DNA from: CAVVDT01 sp963747005
Lineage (GTDB): Bacteria; Pseudomonadota; Alphaproteobacteria; Rhizobiales; Aestuariivirgaceae
Direction: 5' to 3'
Assembly (NCBI GenBank): GCA_963747005.1
Contig: CAVVDT010000008.1
Coordinates: 434,001-498,000 of the forward strand
DNA length: 64,000 nt
The number at the start of each line of letters is the position of its first letter. Position 1 is the stretch's first letter. The notes beneath the pieces are model-generated. The model worked only from the letters and a program-made list of their open reading frames with translations. It was not told the DNA's origin and did no database searches. Below, piece by piece: positions 1 through 10,658 of this stretch. The translations under genes and the position numbers were made by a program.

Positions 1-200
1 TCGCCGCGCTGGAACCGCCGCAGCCGGCCGTCATTGGCGATGATTCCCTGCAGCGGAAGCCATTCGGGAAAATCCGCTGGACGCAGATCTTCAAAGTTCG
101 GCAGGGAAAGTATGCGCGCGACGACATCTCCATCCAGTGGTTCTTCACCGAAAGGTTCATCCCAGCGACGGTTGCGCTCGTCACGAAGTTCCTTGTCCAA
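1..200 (-). CDS. cyclic nucleotide-binding domain protein, N-terminal part (cut by window edge)
   Basis: The visible 66 residues start at a TTG preceded by GAGG and read into a typical entry to a Crp-type cyclic-nucleotide-binding beta-barrel: an acidic/basic N-terminal stretch, then ILSLPNFEDL, a GIIANDGRLRRF segment and a final QRG that would lead into the ligand pocket. The reading frame is the same as that of the upstream cytochrome gene, whose TGA lies only four codons before the TTG, so the two are surely co-transcribed. The start has no ATG option downstream near enough to keep the domain intact. The rest, including any effector or DNA-binding domain, is outside the window. It may bind cAMP made by the adenylate cyclase at 14619-16271, which is inference. 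Confidence 0.7.
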   Translation of the reverse strand, partial: MDKELRDERNRRWDEPFGEEPLDGDVVARILSLPNFEDLRPADFPEWLPLQGIIANDGRLRRFQRG

Positions 201-212
201 ATCGACACCTCG

Positions 213-1226
213 TCATTGCGCAACCTTGCCTTTGTATTGATCCGGCTTTGGAAGGTACTTGTCGATCGCGCCAAAGGTCGAACCGTCGTAGCCAGAAGAG
301 AATTTGAGCGCCAGCACGGAGATTTTCCCCGCCGCGTCGGTCAGTTCGGCTTCGTTGTTGAGTTTCAACTGCGCCGCCGCGGCCACATCCGCGATCTCCT
401 TCAATTCAGGCGCGGCGGGCAGCAGCTTGGCCAGAATGGCCATCACCTTGCGGGCCTTGTCCGCCCGTGTGGCCATCTTCAGGGCGTAATCTGCCTTGAC
501 CGTTGCCTTGGCGACACCGCGCAGGCTCATTTCGGCCTCGGTGATACGGCCGACGATGAACAGCATGCGCAGGCGCTCGGGCGAATCCGTGCGGTTGGTG
601 ACGCCCTTGTTGTACCAGAGGTTGTGGCGCACCTCACCCTGCGACCAACTGACCAGCTCGAAATCGCTGCCCGCGGTGTGACCGCCCACATTGACGAGCT
701 TCTCGTTCGGCACCAGGTGGCAGGTGAAGCAGTTCTTCGCCAGCTTGTAGGTCATTTTCGGCCGGATCATGCCGGCTTCCTCGGACTTCTGCCAGCGCGC
801 GTCGATCTCGGCCTTGGTCTCCTGGCCTTCCTTCTTGCCGCTGAAGCCCGAATGGACCTTGATCCAGTCCTTGCCGGCCGAATGGCATGACTCGCAGGAA
901 ATCCCGGAAATCGCCTTAGGCTGGCCGTTCTCCTCCTGCACGGTGAAATGGCACCCGAGGCACAAGCTGTCGGCCTTGAGGCGCTTGACCCCCATCTTCG
1001 AGGCGATCTCTTTTGCGTCCTTGCTCTCCGGCAGAGCCCGGAAGGTCAGGAAATGATGAGTTTGCTGCCAGACCGCGGCTTCCTTCTTGTGGCATTCGGC
1101 GCATGCGTTGGGGCCGACGACCATATTCGGATCGGTGGCCGCGGCAGGTGCAACCAGCATGAACAAGGCCACCGCGAGAGCACACTGCCACCGCGCCAGC
1201 ATCAGGGCTATTTGCTTCATCGTCAT
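213..1226 (-). CDS. secreted tetraheme cytochrome c (cytochrome c554-like)
   Basis: A signal peptide (about residues 1-30, ending APAAA) is followed by four CxxCH heme-binding motifs: CAECH, CLGCH, CESCH and CFTCH. The first is followed by a W-x3-HH pattern typical of the cytochrome c554/c-prime family (Pfam PF13435). The C-terminal 150 residues are helical and heme-free. The start at 1226 was chosen because GAGG lies 7 bases upstream and the signal peptide then begins properly; a longer reading frame to 1298 would add 24 residues before it. It is a periplasmic electron carrier by family. It lies between the flavin reductase gene and the cyclic-nucleotide-binding gene in one minus-strand operon. 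Its partner and redox role are not known. Confidence 0.88.
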   Translation of the reverse strand: MTMKQIALMLARWQCALAVALFMLVAPAAATDPNMVVGPNACAECHKKEAAVWQQTHHFLTFRALPESKDAKEIASKMGVKRLKADSLCLGCHFTVQEENGQPKAISGISCESCHSAGKDWIKVHSGFSGKKEGQETKAEIDARWQKSEEAGMIRPKMTYKLAKNCFTCHLVPNEKLVNVGGHTAGSDFELVSWSQGEVRHNLWYNKGVTNRTDSPERLRMLFIVGRITEAEMSLRGVAKATVKADYALKMATRADKARKVMAILAKLLPAAPELKEIADVAAAAQLKLNNEAELTDAAGKISVLALKFSSGYDGSTFGAIDKYLPKPDQYKGKVAQ

Positions 1227-1278
1227 CTCAAGTCCTCGTCTCTGCGATACCGATGGGTGGTACGACTTTACGATCCAG

Positions 1279-2556
1279 TTATGCATCCAGAACGACATTT
1301 CCGTCCGGACAGGCTATGCAGACCAGCGCCGATCCCTGGGCAGGTTTGTTGGACGGTCTGGTGACGTAGCTGACCTTGCCCTCTTTGAGAGCCGTTGCAC
1401 AGGTGCCGCAATTGCCTGCCCTGCATCCCGAATTGATGCGCACGCCGTTGGCGTCGGCCAGTTCCAGCAGGTTGGCAGACTCACCATCCCACACGACCGA
1501 CTTGCCCGAGCGTGCGAATTCGACCGTGATGCCAGCACCATCGGCGCTCGCCGCAGGTTCGGTCTTTTGTACCTTCTTGACCGAAGCCGGACCAAAAGCC
1601 TCGAAATGAACATCGTCTTCCGGCACGCCCCATTCGTACAACTGCTTTGTTATGGCTTCCATCATCGGCGGCGGACCGCAGACGTAGAATTCGTAGTTCG
1701 ACGTCTCCAGATAGCGTTTCAGCACCTCGACGGAGATATGGCCGCTGGCATCGTAATCCTTGCCTTCGACGCATTGATCGGTCGGTTCACTGTAGACGAT
1801 CACCGAATGGAAATGGCTCCTGTTGTCGACGATCTCGCGGATCTCGTCGTGCAAGGCCATATCGTTGCTGTTTCTGACGGCATAGAAGAACCAGGTTTCC
1901 CTGTGGCTGTCGCTGCCCGCCAGCCACTTCAGCATGGACAACACCGGCGTAAGGCCCACCCCGCCGGCGATGAGCACGACCGGTCTCTCCGACTGGGTAT
2001 TGAGGTGGAAACCGCCATTCGGCGCCATGACGTCGACGACGTCGCCTTCCTTCAGCGTCTGGTGGAAGTAATTTGACACCAGGCCACCCGGCGCATCCGG
2101 CGGGCCTTTCGGATGCGGCCCGATGCGCTTGATGCTGACCCGGTAGCGATCCCGCGCCAGGGGGCTGTCGGAGAGCGAATAGCAGCGCACGACGGCCGCC
2201 GGGCGATCGGCGATATTCAACTCGAAAGTCAGGAACTGACCCGGCAGGAACGGCGGCAGCGTCCCGCCGTCATGCGGCGCCAGGTAGAATGAGCAGATGT
2301 CGCCGGCCCGGTTTTCAATGCGCCGCTCATCGATACGGAACTTGCGCTTTCCCGACCATGTGAGTTCGCTGCGTTCGCGGTCGACCTCGGCGCGCTTGAT
2401 CAGGATGTCGGCTTGCTTCTCAAACAGGGCGATCTTGCGATCTTCCATCTGACGGCTGCGACGCGCACGCGCGAGCTGGGTGGAAAGTCCGGCCGCCGCC
2501 TGAAACAGTGCGGTCATGACGATCAGGCCACCGATGATCTGCAACGTCAGAACCAT
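1279..2556 (-). CDS. membrane-anchored FAD/2Fe-2S oxidoreductase (ferredoxin-NADP reductase type)
   Basis: Residues about 1-23 form one transmembrane helix, followed by a charged, probably coiled segment to about residue 65. The body is a ferredoxin-reductase module: RCYSLSD binds the flavin, GGVGLTPV and CGPPPMM belong to the NAD(P)H domain. The last 90 residues are a plant-type 2Fe-2S ferredoxin domain with CRAGNCGTC and a final C in VCIAC. The order resembles the reductase parts of flavohemoprotein and of hybrid-cluster-protein reductases. The ATG at 2556 has GAGGG 8 bases upstream, better than the ATG at 2577. It likely passes electrons from NAD(P)H to a cytochrome of this operon or to the quinone pool; which one is inference. 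Confidence 0.88.
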   Translation of the reverse strand: MVLTLQIIGGLIVMTALFQAAAGLSTQLARARRSRQMEDRKIALFEKQADILIKRAEVDRERSELTWSGKRKFRIDERRIENRAGDICSFYLAPHDGGTLPPFLPGQFLTFELNIADRPAAVVRCYSLSDSPLARDRYRVSIKRIGPHPKGPPDAPGGLVSNYFHQTLKEGDVVDVMAPNGGFHLNTQSERPVVLIAGGVGLTPVLSMLKWLAGSDSHRETWFFYAVRNSNDMALHDEIREIVDNRSHFHSVIVYSEPTDQCVEGKDYDASGHISVEVLKRYLETSNYEFYVCGPPPMMEAITKQLYEWGVPEDDVHFEAFGPASVKKVQKTEPAASADGAGITVEFARSGKSVVWDGESANLLELADANGVRINSGCRAGNCGTCATALKEGKVSYVTRPSNKPAQGSALVCIACPDGNVVLDA

Positions 2557-2599
2557 GAACTCGCCCTCTTGCGGCATGACTGGTCGACCATGAAGTGTA

Positions 2600-4093
2600 T
2601 CAGAACCGCGTCCTCAATTCCATGCGCAACCCGGAGCCGAGCCCGTGCACCCTGCCTTCCGACAGGAAGCCATCGACCTGGATGCTGGTCCGGTTGTCCA
2701 GGGCGTGCAGCCATTGTGCACCCAAGGCAATGGCGTCCTGGGCATGACCGACTGTATCCTTGCGGCCGCCCAATTCGACAGTCACCTGGGTCTTTGCGTC
2801 GTCGAAAAACATCTGATAGCCCAGAGCACCGCCGACCACATGCTTGGCCCGGTTCGACAATGCCGGGCCGGCCGTGCCGACCGCCGGAGACGCAAACAGA
2901 ATTCCCGCCCGCCCCAGCGGCCCACCGGTCGTGGGACCGCGTGCGGCGGAGGTGTAGTCTCCGAGGCCCAGAAAGGCGTTGCCGTAAAGGATGTTTTCCG
3001 ACCCGGTCAACGTCCGCGAAATTTGCGACAGGAACAAGGTGCCATCGTCCATCTGCGGGCCCCTATTGTTCAGGGCGATGGAGGTATTGACGAGAAAGGA
3101 CGTATTGATATCGCCGAAGATGCGCTGGGTCGCCGAGACACCGAAAAGCAACCCGTCGCCGCCCTTGCCATTGTTGCTGGAGACATAGGAGGCATCCACA
3201 TCAACCGTGCTGATGGGCAGATCCGTCTCGGTGAAGATGCCGAAGAGAAGTGCGCTGCCGTCATGGATGTTGTCGTTACGGTTGATATGGTTGAAGCCGA
3301 ACAGGCCGGTGACCCGCATATCGGGCGTCAGCCCCGGTATGATGACCGTGTCCCGCGTTACGCCCAGGGCATCCATCGTATCGTTGATCATGATGCCTTC
3401 TTGAAAGAAAATCGGCTGACGGCCGATCGAGAACCCGATATCGAGTCCCTTGTTGTCGTTCGGATCGAGCCCGGGGAAAATCTCTCCGAATTCACCTTCA
3501 AAAAAGAAGGTGTTGATGTTTGGGTTGAAGCCGTTGGAAAAATTCGTGCCGATCTTGGGGCGATGCACGACCCCGGTGTTCTTTCCGCTATTCCTTGTCA
3601 AGGGGTTGATCCCCAACAGAATGCGCTCGGTCGGCGACAGCTTCAGATTGAAGAACAGGTTGAGCGAGCCGACACCGTATTGGCTGGGCTTGGCGACGTG
3701 GCCATCATAGAAGCCGATACCGGTGCGAACATCGCCGAACACCCACAGGCCCGGCTGCCAGATGGCGCCGGTGGGCAAAGTGATGCCAGGATCGATGTTG
3801 CCATTCTTGAGGAACGGATCGCCCCATTCAAATATCGGCGGCGTCGGTTCGGGCTCCTGGCTCTTGGTGACCAGCGGCTTGCTCTTGTTGCTCAAGGTGA
3901 CTTCCTGGCTGTCACTCGGCTCCTGTATCAGCCCCTTGACCTCCGCCTCGGTCACCATCGGCTTGGCTACATCGCTCAGGGCGCTCGAACTCGCAGCCAT
4001 CGCAGACGGGCCATAGCCCGCCAGCAGCAGCGCCAGAGAACCAACGACCGCCAGACCAGACGTCTGCAAGATGCCCCGCCCCAATTGCTTCAT
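2600..4093 (-). CDS. outer-membrane beta-barrel protein, function unknown
   Basis: A clear signal peptide (about residues 1-34, ending AMA) is followed by a proline- and charge-rich linker to about residue 85, then about 410 residues of alternating hydrophobic beta-strand pattern rich in Gly, Asn and aromatics, ending in RTRF. A terminal Phe is the usual signal for insertion by the BAM machinery. No heme motif is present. I do not recognise a named family; it resembles porin-like or transporter-type barrels. Its start overlaps the stop of the five-heme cytochrome by ATGA, which points to translational coupling. With cytochromes on both sides in one operon, a role as a pore or scaffold for electron transfer is attractive but is inference. 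Confidence 0.78.
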   Translation of the reverse strand: MKQLGRGILQTSGLAVVGSLALLLAGYGPSAMAASSSALSDVAKPMVTEAEVKGLIQEPSDSQEVTLSNKSKPLVTKSQEPEPTPPIFEWGDPFLKNGNIDPGITLPTGAIWQPGLWVFGDVRTGIGFYDGHVAKPSQYGVGSLNLFFNLKLSPTERILLGINPLTRNSGKNTGVVHRPKIGTNFSNGFNPNINTFFFEGEFGEIFPGLDPNDNKGLDIGFSIGRQPIFFQEGIMINDTMDALGVTRDTVIIPGLTPDMRVTGLFGFNHINRNDNIHDGSALLFGIFTETDLPISTVDVDASYVSSNNGKGGDGLLFGVSATQRIFGDINTSFLVNTSIALNNRGPQMDDGTLFLSQISRTLTGSENILYGNAFLGLGDYTSAARGPTTGGPLGRAGILFASPAVGTAGPALSNRAKHVVGGALGYQMFFDDAKTQVTVELGGRKDTVGHAQDAIALGAQWLHALDNRTSIQVDGFLSEGRVHGLGSGLRMELRTRF

Positions 4094-6288
4094 TTGATCG
4101 TCACGCTCAGTTGCCTGCTGTAAAGAACCATGCTGCCTCGGACAACCGCGCGCGCGACTTGCGCAGGGCTCATGCCGTAGTCGAATCCGGCGCCCTGGAT
4201 GATCGCGATCAGATTGACCGGCACCATTTGCGTTATGAACTGGGCCGAGATCGAATAGCGCTCGCCGGCCCCCAGCTTGTCGCCCGAAACCTCGTAGGTT
4301 GCCGTCCGGCTGCCACCCGGCTCGATCGTTTGCTTGTGCTTGCGCGCGCCGAGCGGGCGACCGTAGATGGTCGTCGCCCGCGTTTCCGGGCGCACGAACG
4401 GCAGCACATCGGTCGACGAATTGACAGGCAGAATCTGTTCACGCTCGCCGCCCCGCAACAGGCGGACGAGGAACTTGGACTGCAGCGAGAACAGATCCTT
4501 GTCGCGCGGGATCTCGCCGTTGTGCACATAAAGCGAGTGTGAATCGCGAAGATCACCATTGGGATCCCTGTCGCCCGAAACATAGATGGTGCGACCATGC
4601 CTGTCCTTGACGGTGACCTTCAGGAAGAACAGCCGTTCGGCATCGAAGCCCGTCGACACGGCGTGGCCGTCCATCGGGTTGCTCACGGTGACCGAGAATT
4701 TCAGGCCGCCGCGGTCGCCGCGGATCAGCTTGATGTCGCTCACCTTGAAGCCGTTGCGCAGCACCTGCCGACGCAACTGCTTGATCTTTGCGAGGCGCTT
4801 GAACTGCACTTTGAGGATATCGCGCGCTTCGTAGCGATCGTCGATGGACTCCCATGCCTTGGGGAACTTGTAATTCTTGGGAATGTTGTTTTCGAATTTG
4901 TCGGTGCCCCATCCCGCTTGATAGTTAAACTGCAGCCATTCCGTGAGCGTCTTGAATTTCGCCGCCTGGACATTGTGCGGAAAAATACCCGGGTGAATGA
5001 TGGAGTAATCGGGACCGGCGAAGTAATGACTGGTCAGCTTGCGGCTTCTGGTCGGCACGTCGCCGACGATCGCGGCGGGGCCGAAGTCATAGCCTGACGT
5101 AACACCCTGCACCTTGCCCATATGGCAATCCTGGCAGGTCACGCCGCGCTTTGCCGAAGCCGACTGTTTGTATTCGGAGAAGGCCTCCTCCAGGCGAAAC
5201 CCGTTGAGCAGGGTCACGTCGTGGCAGGTGCCGCAAAAGCCCGGCTTGGTCAGGGCAAAGAACTTCTTGACCGTGGTGTGGATGCTGCGGCCCGGCTCAT
5301 CCTTGGACTTCGAGACGCGGTATTTGCCCGGCAGGCTCAGAACGCGCTTCAGTTCCGCATCGCCTTTCGGACCATAGACAGGGGAGTAGATGTCGCCCTG
5401 AATGAGGGCGAAACGCCCGCTGATCTTGCCGTAGTTCTTGTTGACCCGGTGGCAGACAACGCAGGTGATCCCTTCCCGTGAGGTCGGCGTGCGCTTCAGG
5501 TTGGTTTCATAAAGCGACTCGCCAAGGTTCATGCCCACCGGGTTGTGGCAGCGGATGCAGAAATCGCCGTTGGTCGCGCTGGTCAACATATTGGTGGTCG
5601 TCTGCATGGCCATGTAGACCGGGCTCAACTGAGCATAGGCATGCTGGGAGACCGACCACTGCTCGTATTGCGTGACGTGACAGGTGGCGCAGCTGTTGGC
5701 CGAGGGGTATTTGCTTTCCAGGAACAGCTTTTCGTGGGCAGCGTTGGCGGCTTTCAGCTTGGCCGCCTCCAGGTCGTCTTTTTTCTTGCCCGCCGTCGTC
5801 TCGTTGTTGTTGTCTTCGCCCGCCTTCAGCAGATCATTGGCGTTGGGCTGCGAGCTGTTGTTGAGAAGATCGTTGCCGTTGGCGTTGGGCTGCGCACTGT
5901 TGTTCAGGAGGTCGTTGGAGTTGGACTGCGACTGGTCGCTGTTATTCAGCAGATCGTTGCCGTTGGCATTGGGCTGCTGGGCGTTGTTGTTCAGAAGGTC
6001 GTTGCCGTCGCTGGGTGCCGGGGCCTTGGTTGAGGGCTCGGGCTGCGGCGTCAGCAGGTTGTCGTCAGCACCGGCGGCGAGCCTGAACGTCGCGCCTTCA
6101 TCTTGACGCACTTGAGCCAGATAATTCTTCAGGCTGGCGCTGATGGCATCATCGACATGGTGGATCGCCGGAGGCGCCGGAGGGCGGGTCTCCGCCATCG
6201 CCGAAAGCGCTGCCGCGCCAGCCGTGAACAGCAGTCCCGAAAGGACAGCGACAACGCCAAGTGGCCGAATACGATTACTCGAGATCAC
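4090..6288 (-). CDS. secreted pentaheme cytochrome c with Asn-rich NDLL repeat linker
   Basis: The GTG start at 6288 follows a strong GGGGGAG site and puts a signal peptide (residues 1-32, ending SAMA) at the N-terminus; the longer ATG-initiated frame to 6534 adds an Arg-rich leader that makes no sense for export. Residues 96-154 form a low-complexity linker of NDLL repeats. Five CxxCH motifs follow from residue 200: CATCH, CIRCH, CVVCH, CGTCH and CQDCH, spread over about 300 residues in the cytochrome c554-like manner. The C-terminal 250 residues are beta-rich and heme-free. It is the first gene of the operon running leftward to the beta-barrel, reductase and tetraheme cytochrome genes. It should sit in the periplasm or on the outer membrane. 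Confidence 0.85.
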   Translation of the reverse strand: MISSNRIRPLGVVAVLSGLLFTAGAAALSAMAETRPPAPPAIHHVDDAISASLKNYLAQVRQDEGATFRLAAGADDNLLTPQPEPSTKAPAPSDGNDLLNNNAQQPNANGNDLLNNSDQSQSNSNDLLNNSAQPNANGNDLLNNSSQPNANDLLKAGEDNNNETTAGKKKDDLEAAKLKAANAAHEKLFLESKYPSANSCATCHVTQYEQWSVSQHAYAQLSPVYMAMQTTTNMLTSATNGDFCIRCHNPVGMNLGESLYETNLKRTPTSREGITCVVCHRVNKNYGKISGRFALIQGDIYSPVYGPKGDAELKRVLSLPGKYRVSKSKDEPGRSIHTTVKKFFALTKPGFCGTCHDVTLLNGFRLEEAFSEYKQSASAKRGVTCQDCHMGKVQGVTSGYDFGPAAIVGDVPTRSRKLTSHYFAGPDYSIIHPGIFPHNVQAAKFKTLTEWLQFNYQAGWGTDKFENNIPKNYKFPKAWESIDDRYEARDILKVQFKRLAKIKQLRRQVLRNGFKVSDIKLIRGDRGGLKFSVTVSNPMDGHAVSTGFDAERLFFLKVTVKDRHGRTIYVSGDRDPNGDLRDSHSLYVHNGEIPRDKDLFSLQSKFLVRLLRGGEREQILPVNSSTDVLPFVRPETRATTIYGRPLGARKHKQTIEPGGSRTATYEVSGDKLGAGERYSISAQFITQMVPVNLIAIIQGAGFDYGMSPAQVARAVVRGSMVLYSRQLSVTIK
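5827..6003 (-). repeat. NDLL-repeat coding segment in the pentaheme cytochrome
   Basis: Codons for residues 96-154 encode five copies of NDLL, four of them followed by NN and separated by Asn/Gln/Ser spacers of 6-9 residues such as SAQPNANG. The DNA is correspondingly repetitive. It lies between the signal peptide region and the first heme and looks like a flexible spacer. Confidence 0.85.
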
Positions 6289-6934
6289 ACCGCTCCCCCG
6301 TCGAACGCCAATCTGAGATTGGTCCCTTTCCTGCACAACAGCAAATCCGATGCGTCTCGTCAAGGAATGTCCGCAGTCGCGACGACCGGGACGTTTGCGC
6401 TCGGGTCGTGACGCCGGTCCTGACTCACCCGGATTGACGTGATGCCGCCAAACGTCGACAGGACGAGAGACGACCTTTATTGAAGAGCTTCCTGTTCCTT
6501 TGCCTTCTCTCGATGCCGGCACGATGTCGCGCAAAGTAGATGACAGCCGGCGTCAGGCTGTGCGGGTTCTTGTGGTCTTGGCCGTTGTTGACAATGACCT
6601 GCGAAGGCCCGGATGCAGCACTCCGGGTTGCCGGAGCCGAAGAAATATTGAAGCGACCTATGGCTTTTGAGCGCCTGCTGTGGACACTCGATCTTACCCT
6701 GGGTCAGACGATGGTTTGCTTATGCGGCATCAAGCCTGATCTCGTACATCAGCTCGAACGCACGAGACTGTCGCAAGGAAGTAACCAACAGGATTTTCAC
6801 TGCCCGCCGGCCCCCTAATTCCGCAGCTCCAATTTTCAAAGTGCCGTGAAATTGTTCGGTTCAGGGAGGCGCGGATGATTTTGGACGGGAAGCGGCCTCG
6901 GGCAGCGCGACCGTCATACGCCGGCACAAGACCA
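6289..6934. other. intergenic region upstream of the cytochrome operon and downstream of oxyR
   Basis: About 650 bases lie between the divergent ends of the cytochrome operon and the 3' end of oxyR. The part next to 6288 must carry the operon promoter, but I see no convincing -35/-10 pair or Fnr-type dyad. A 92-codon open frame at 6540-6818 on the plus strand lacks a ribosome-binding site and family resemblance and is not called. Confidence 0.5.
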
Positions 6935-7873
6935 CTAGGTCCCGACCCCGTCCGGCATCGATAGTGGATCGTGGCGCTCGCGCAGGATATCGGCCGAGTG
7001 CCGCACCACTTCGGAAATCTGCATGAGCTGTCTGGCCAGCGGACTTGTCTTGCGCCAGATCATGCCGATCGTTCGCGAGGGTCGTGGGCTGTTGAAGCGG
7101 GAAACAGATACTGACGCCGAGCTCGTCTCCACAGCCACGGCCATCTCCGGAATAAACGTGACGCCTATGCCGGCGCTGACCATCTGGACCAGCGTGGACA
7201 AGGAGCTGCCATCGAGCAATTCGCGCGGGCGGGCCGAATTCATGTTGCAGAACGACAGCGCCTGATCGCGAAAGCAGTGCCCCTCCTCCAGCAGAAGCAG
7301 CCGCATTTCGCGAAGTGCCTCGCGATTGGGGACCGGCTTTCCCGCATCCTCGCCTGGTCGCACCAGCACGAAATCTTCCGAAAACAGCGCAACCTCGGTC
7401 AGCGATGGCTCGGACACCGGCAGAGCGACAATCGCCGTGTCGAGGCGACCTTCCGTGAGCTCCTGAATGAGCTTCGACGTCAGGGTTTCGCGCACATGGA
7501 TATCAAGGCCGTCATACCTGCGGGTGAGATTGCCGATGATAGTAGGCAACAGATAGGGGGCGATCGTCGGGATCACACCGATGCGCAGCCGTCCCACCAG
7601 CCGGTCCTGCGAGGCGCGCGCCAGATCCGCGAGTTCGTCGACGGATCGCAGGATGTCGCGGGCGCGCAGGGCGAATTCTTCTCCGAAGTTGGTCAGCCGG
7701 ACCTGACGCGCACCTCTTTCGAAGAGCTCTGTGCCCAGCGATTCTTCCAGTTCCTTGATCTGCATTGACAAGGCGGGCTGGGAGATCGAGCAGCCATGCG
7801 CCGCGCGTCCGAAGTGGCCATGCCGTGCCAGCGCTTCAAAATAGCGAAGCTGCTTGAGGGTGAAGTTGATCAT
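6935..7873 (-). CDS. oxyR: hydrogen peroxide-sensing LysR-family regulator OxyR
   Basis: The 312-residue protein has the LysR N-terminal helix-turn-helix (LKQLRYFEALARHGHFGRAA; SQPALSMQIKELE) and a substrate-binding-like effector domain. The peroxide switch is visible: GHCFRDQALSFC contains two cysteines nine residues apart, the spacing of C199 and C208 in E. coli OxyR. It is divergent from katG, the classical arrangement and target. On oxidation it should activate katG and probably control itself through the shared intergenic region. A C-terminal tail after about residue 300 is slightly longer than in E. coli. Confidence 0.95.
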   Translation of the reverse strand: MINFTLKQLRYFEALARHGHFGRAAHGCSISQPALSMQIKELEESLGTELFERGARQVRLTNFGEEFALRARDILRSVDELADLARASQDRLVGRLRIGVIPTIAPYLLPTIIGNLTRRYDGLDIHVRETLTSKLIQELTEGRLDTAIVALPVSEPSLTEVALFSEDFVLVRPGEDAGKPVPNREALREMRLLLLEEGHCFRDQALSFCNMNSARPRELLDGSSLSTLVQMVSAGIGVTFIPEMAVAVETSSASVSVSRFNSPRPSRTIGMIWRKTSPLARQLMQISEVVRHSADILRERHDPLSMPDGVGT

Positions 7874-8102
7874 AATATCATCTTATCGTCGCGATCAGAA
7901 AATCCAACTTAAATTTATCAAGAGACTCTGCTATATGAGGGTGAGCGCAGATGCGGTACAGCCAATGGCATACCACCTCGCGTCACAGCCAGCGACGGTG
8001 TGCGGGTCACGGATCTCCAGGTCATCCGGGCGCTGATGATCCGTCCGTGGCTCGGGCTCCGCGAAGCTGCCGATTTGCACGAATTCACCATGGGAGAGCG
8101 AT
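7874..8102. promoter_or_regulatory. oxyR-katG divergent promoter region
   Basis: This 229-base region between divergent oxyR and katG is AT-rich near oxyR. An imperfect dyad, TTATCG-TCG-CGATCA at 7883-7897, lies 10-24 bases upstream of the oxyR start and resembles LysR-type half sites. I could not identify a full four-part OxyR site with certainty. The katG start has GGGAGAG 6 bases upstream. Confidence 0.5.
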
Positions 8103-10286
<2,184 letters not shown>

Positions 10287-10359
10287 ACCGGGCTGGATCG
10301 CATTGCGTAGTGCCTGCGTTCACGCGCGAACATGGTTCGTTGTCACAGACAAAGAGCCG

Positions 10360-10393
10360 GGGCGGCGTTTCAGGTCAAACTGGAACGCCGCCC
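10360..10393 (+). terminator. long hairpin downstream of katG, terminator-like
   Basis: The arms GGGCGGCGTTTCAG (10360-10373) and CTGGAACGCCGCCC (10380-10393) pair over 14 positions with a single G-T pair and a six-base loop. There is no T-run after it, so it may act as a rho-independent-like stop of weak type or as an mRNA 3' stabiliser. Confidence 0.55.
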
Positions 10394-10658
10394 TGATGTG
10401 GGGCGAGGACCCCGATGCGCACCCGGTATCGAATCGTCCGCCAGGACGATGCTCCGGCCGATACTTCTCTCATACCTCCCGGACCCCCTGCTGTGGCGCG
10501 ACAGGGGCAAAACCTGCACCCGACAATACCGGGCGCGGGCAAGTTCTGCTCTGGTCGTCGAATAAGGAAACCGTTACTGATAGCTGGTAGTTTCAGCATC
10601 ACCGCACCCAAAATCGGCACGACGTTCGGTTCGACCGTGAGAGGACCAAAGGCAGAAA
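10394..10658. other. intergenic region before the Tll0287-like gene
   Basis: The space between katG and the next gene totals 372 bases including the hairpin. It should hold the promoter of the 10659-16271 signalling operon. Several short open frames overlap here in all frames; none has a ribosome-binding site plus recognisable product. No clear promoter consensus is seen. Confidence 0.4.

Noticed and set aside
6756..6771. Exact 16-base match GAACGCACGAGACTGT shared with 60458-60473
   Set aside because: In 64 kb a single 16-base repeat is about what chance allows, and flanking sequence differs.
6540..6818. Possible 92-codon gene upstream of the cytochrome operon
   Set aside because: No ribosome-binding site, no family likeness, and it sits where the operon promoter must be.
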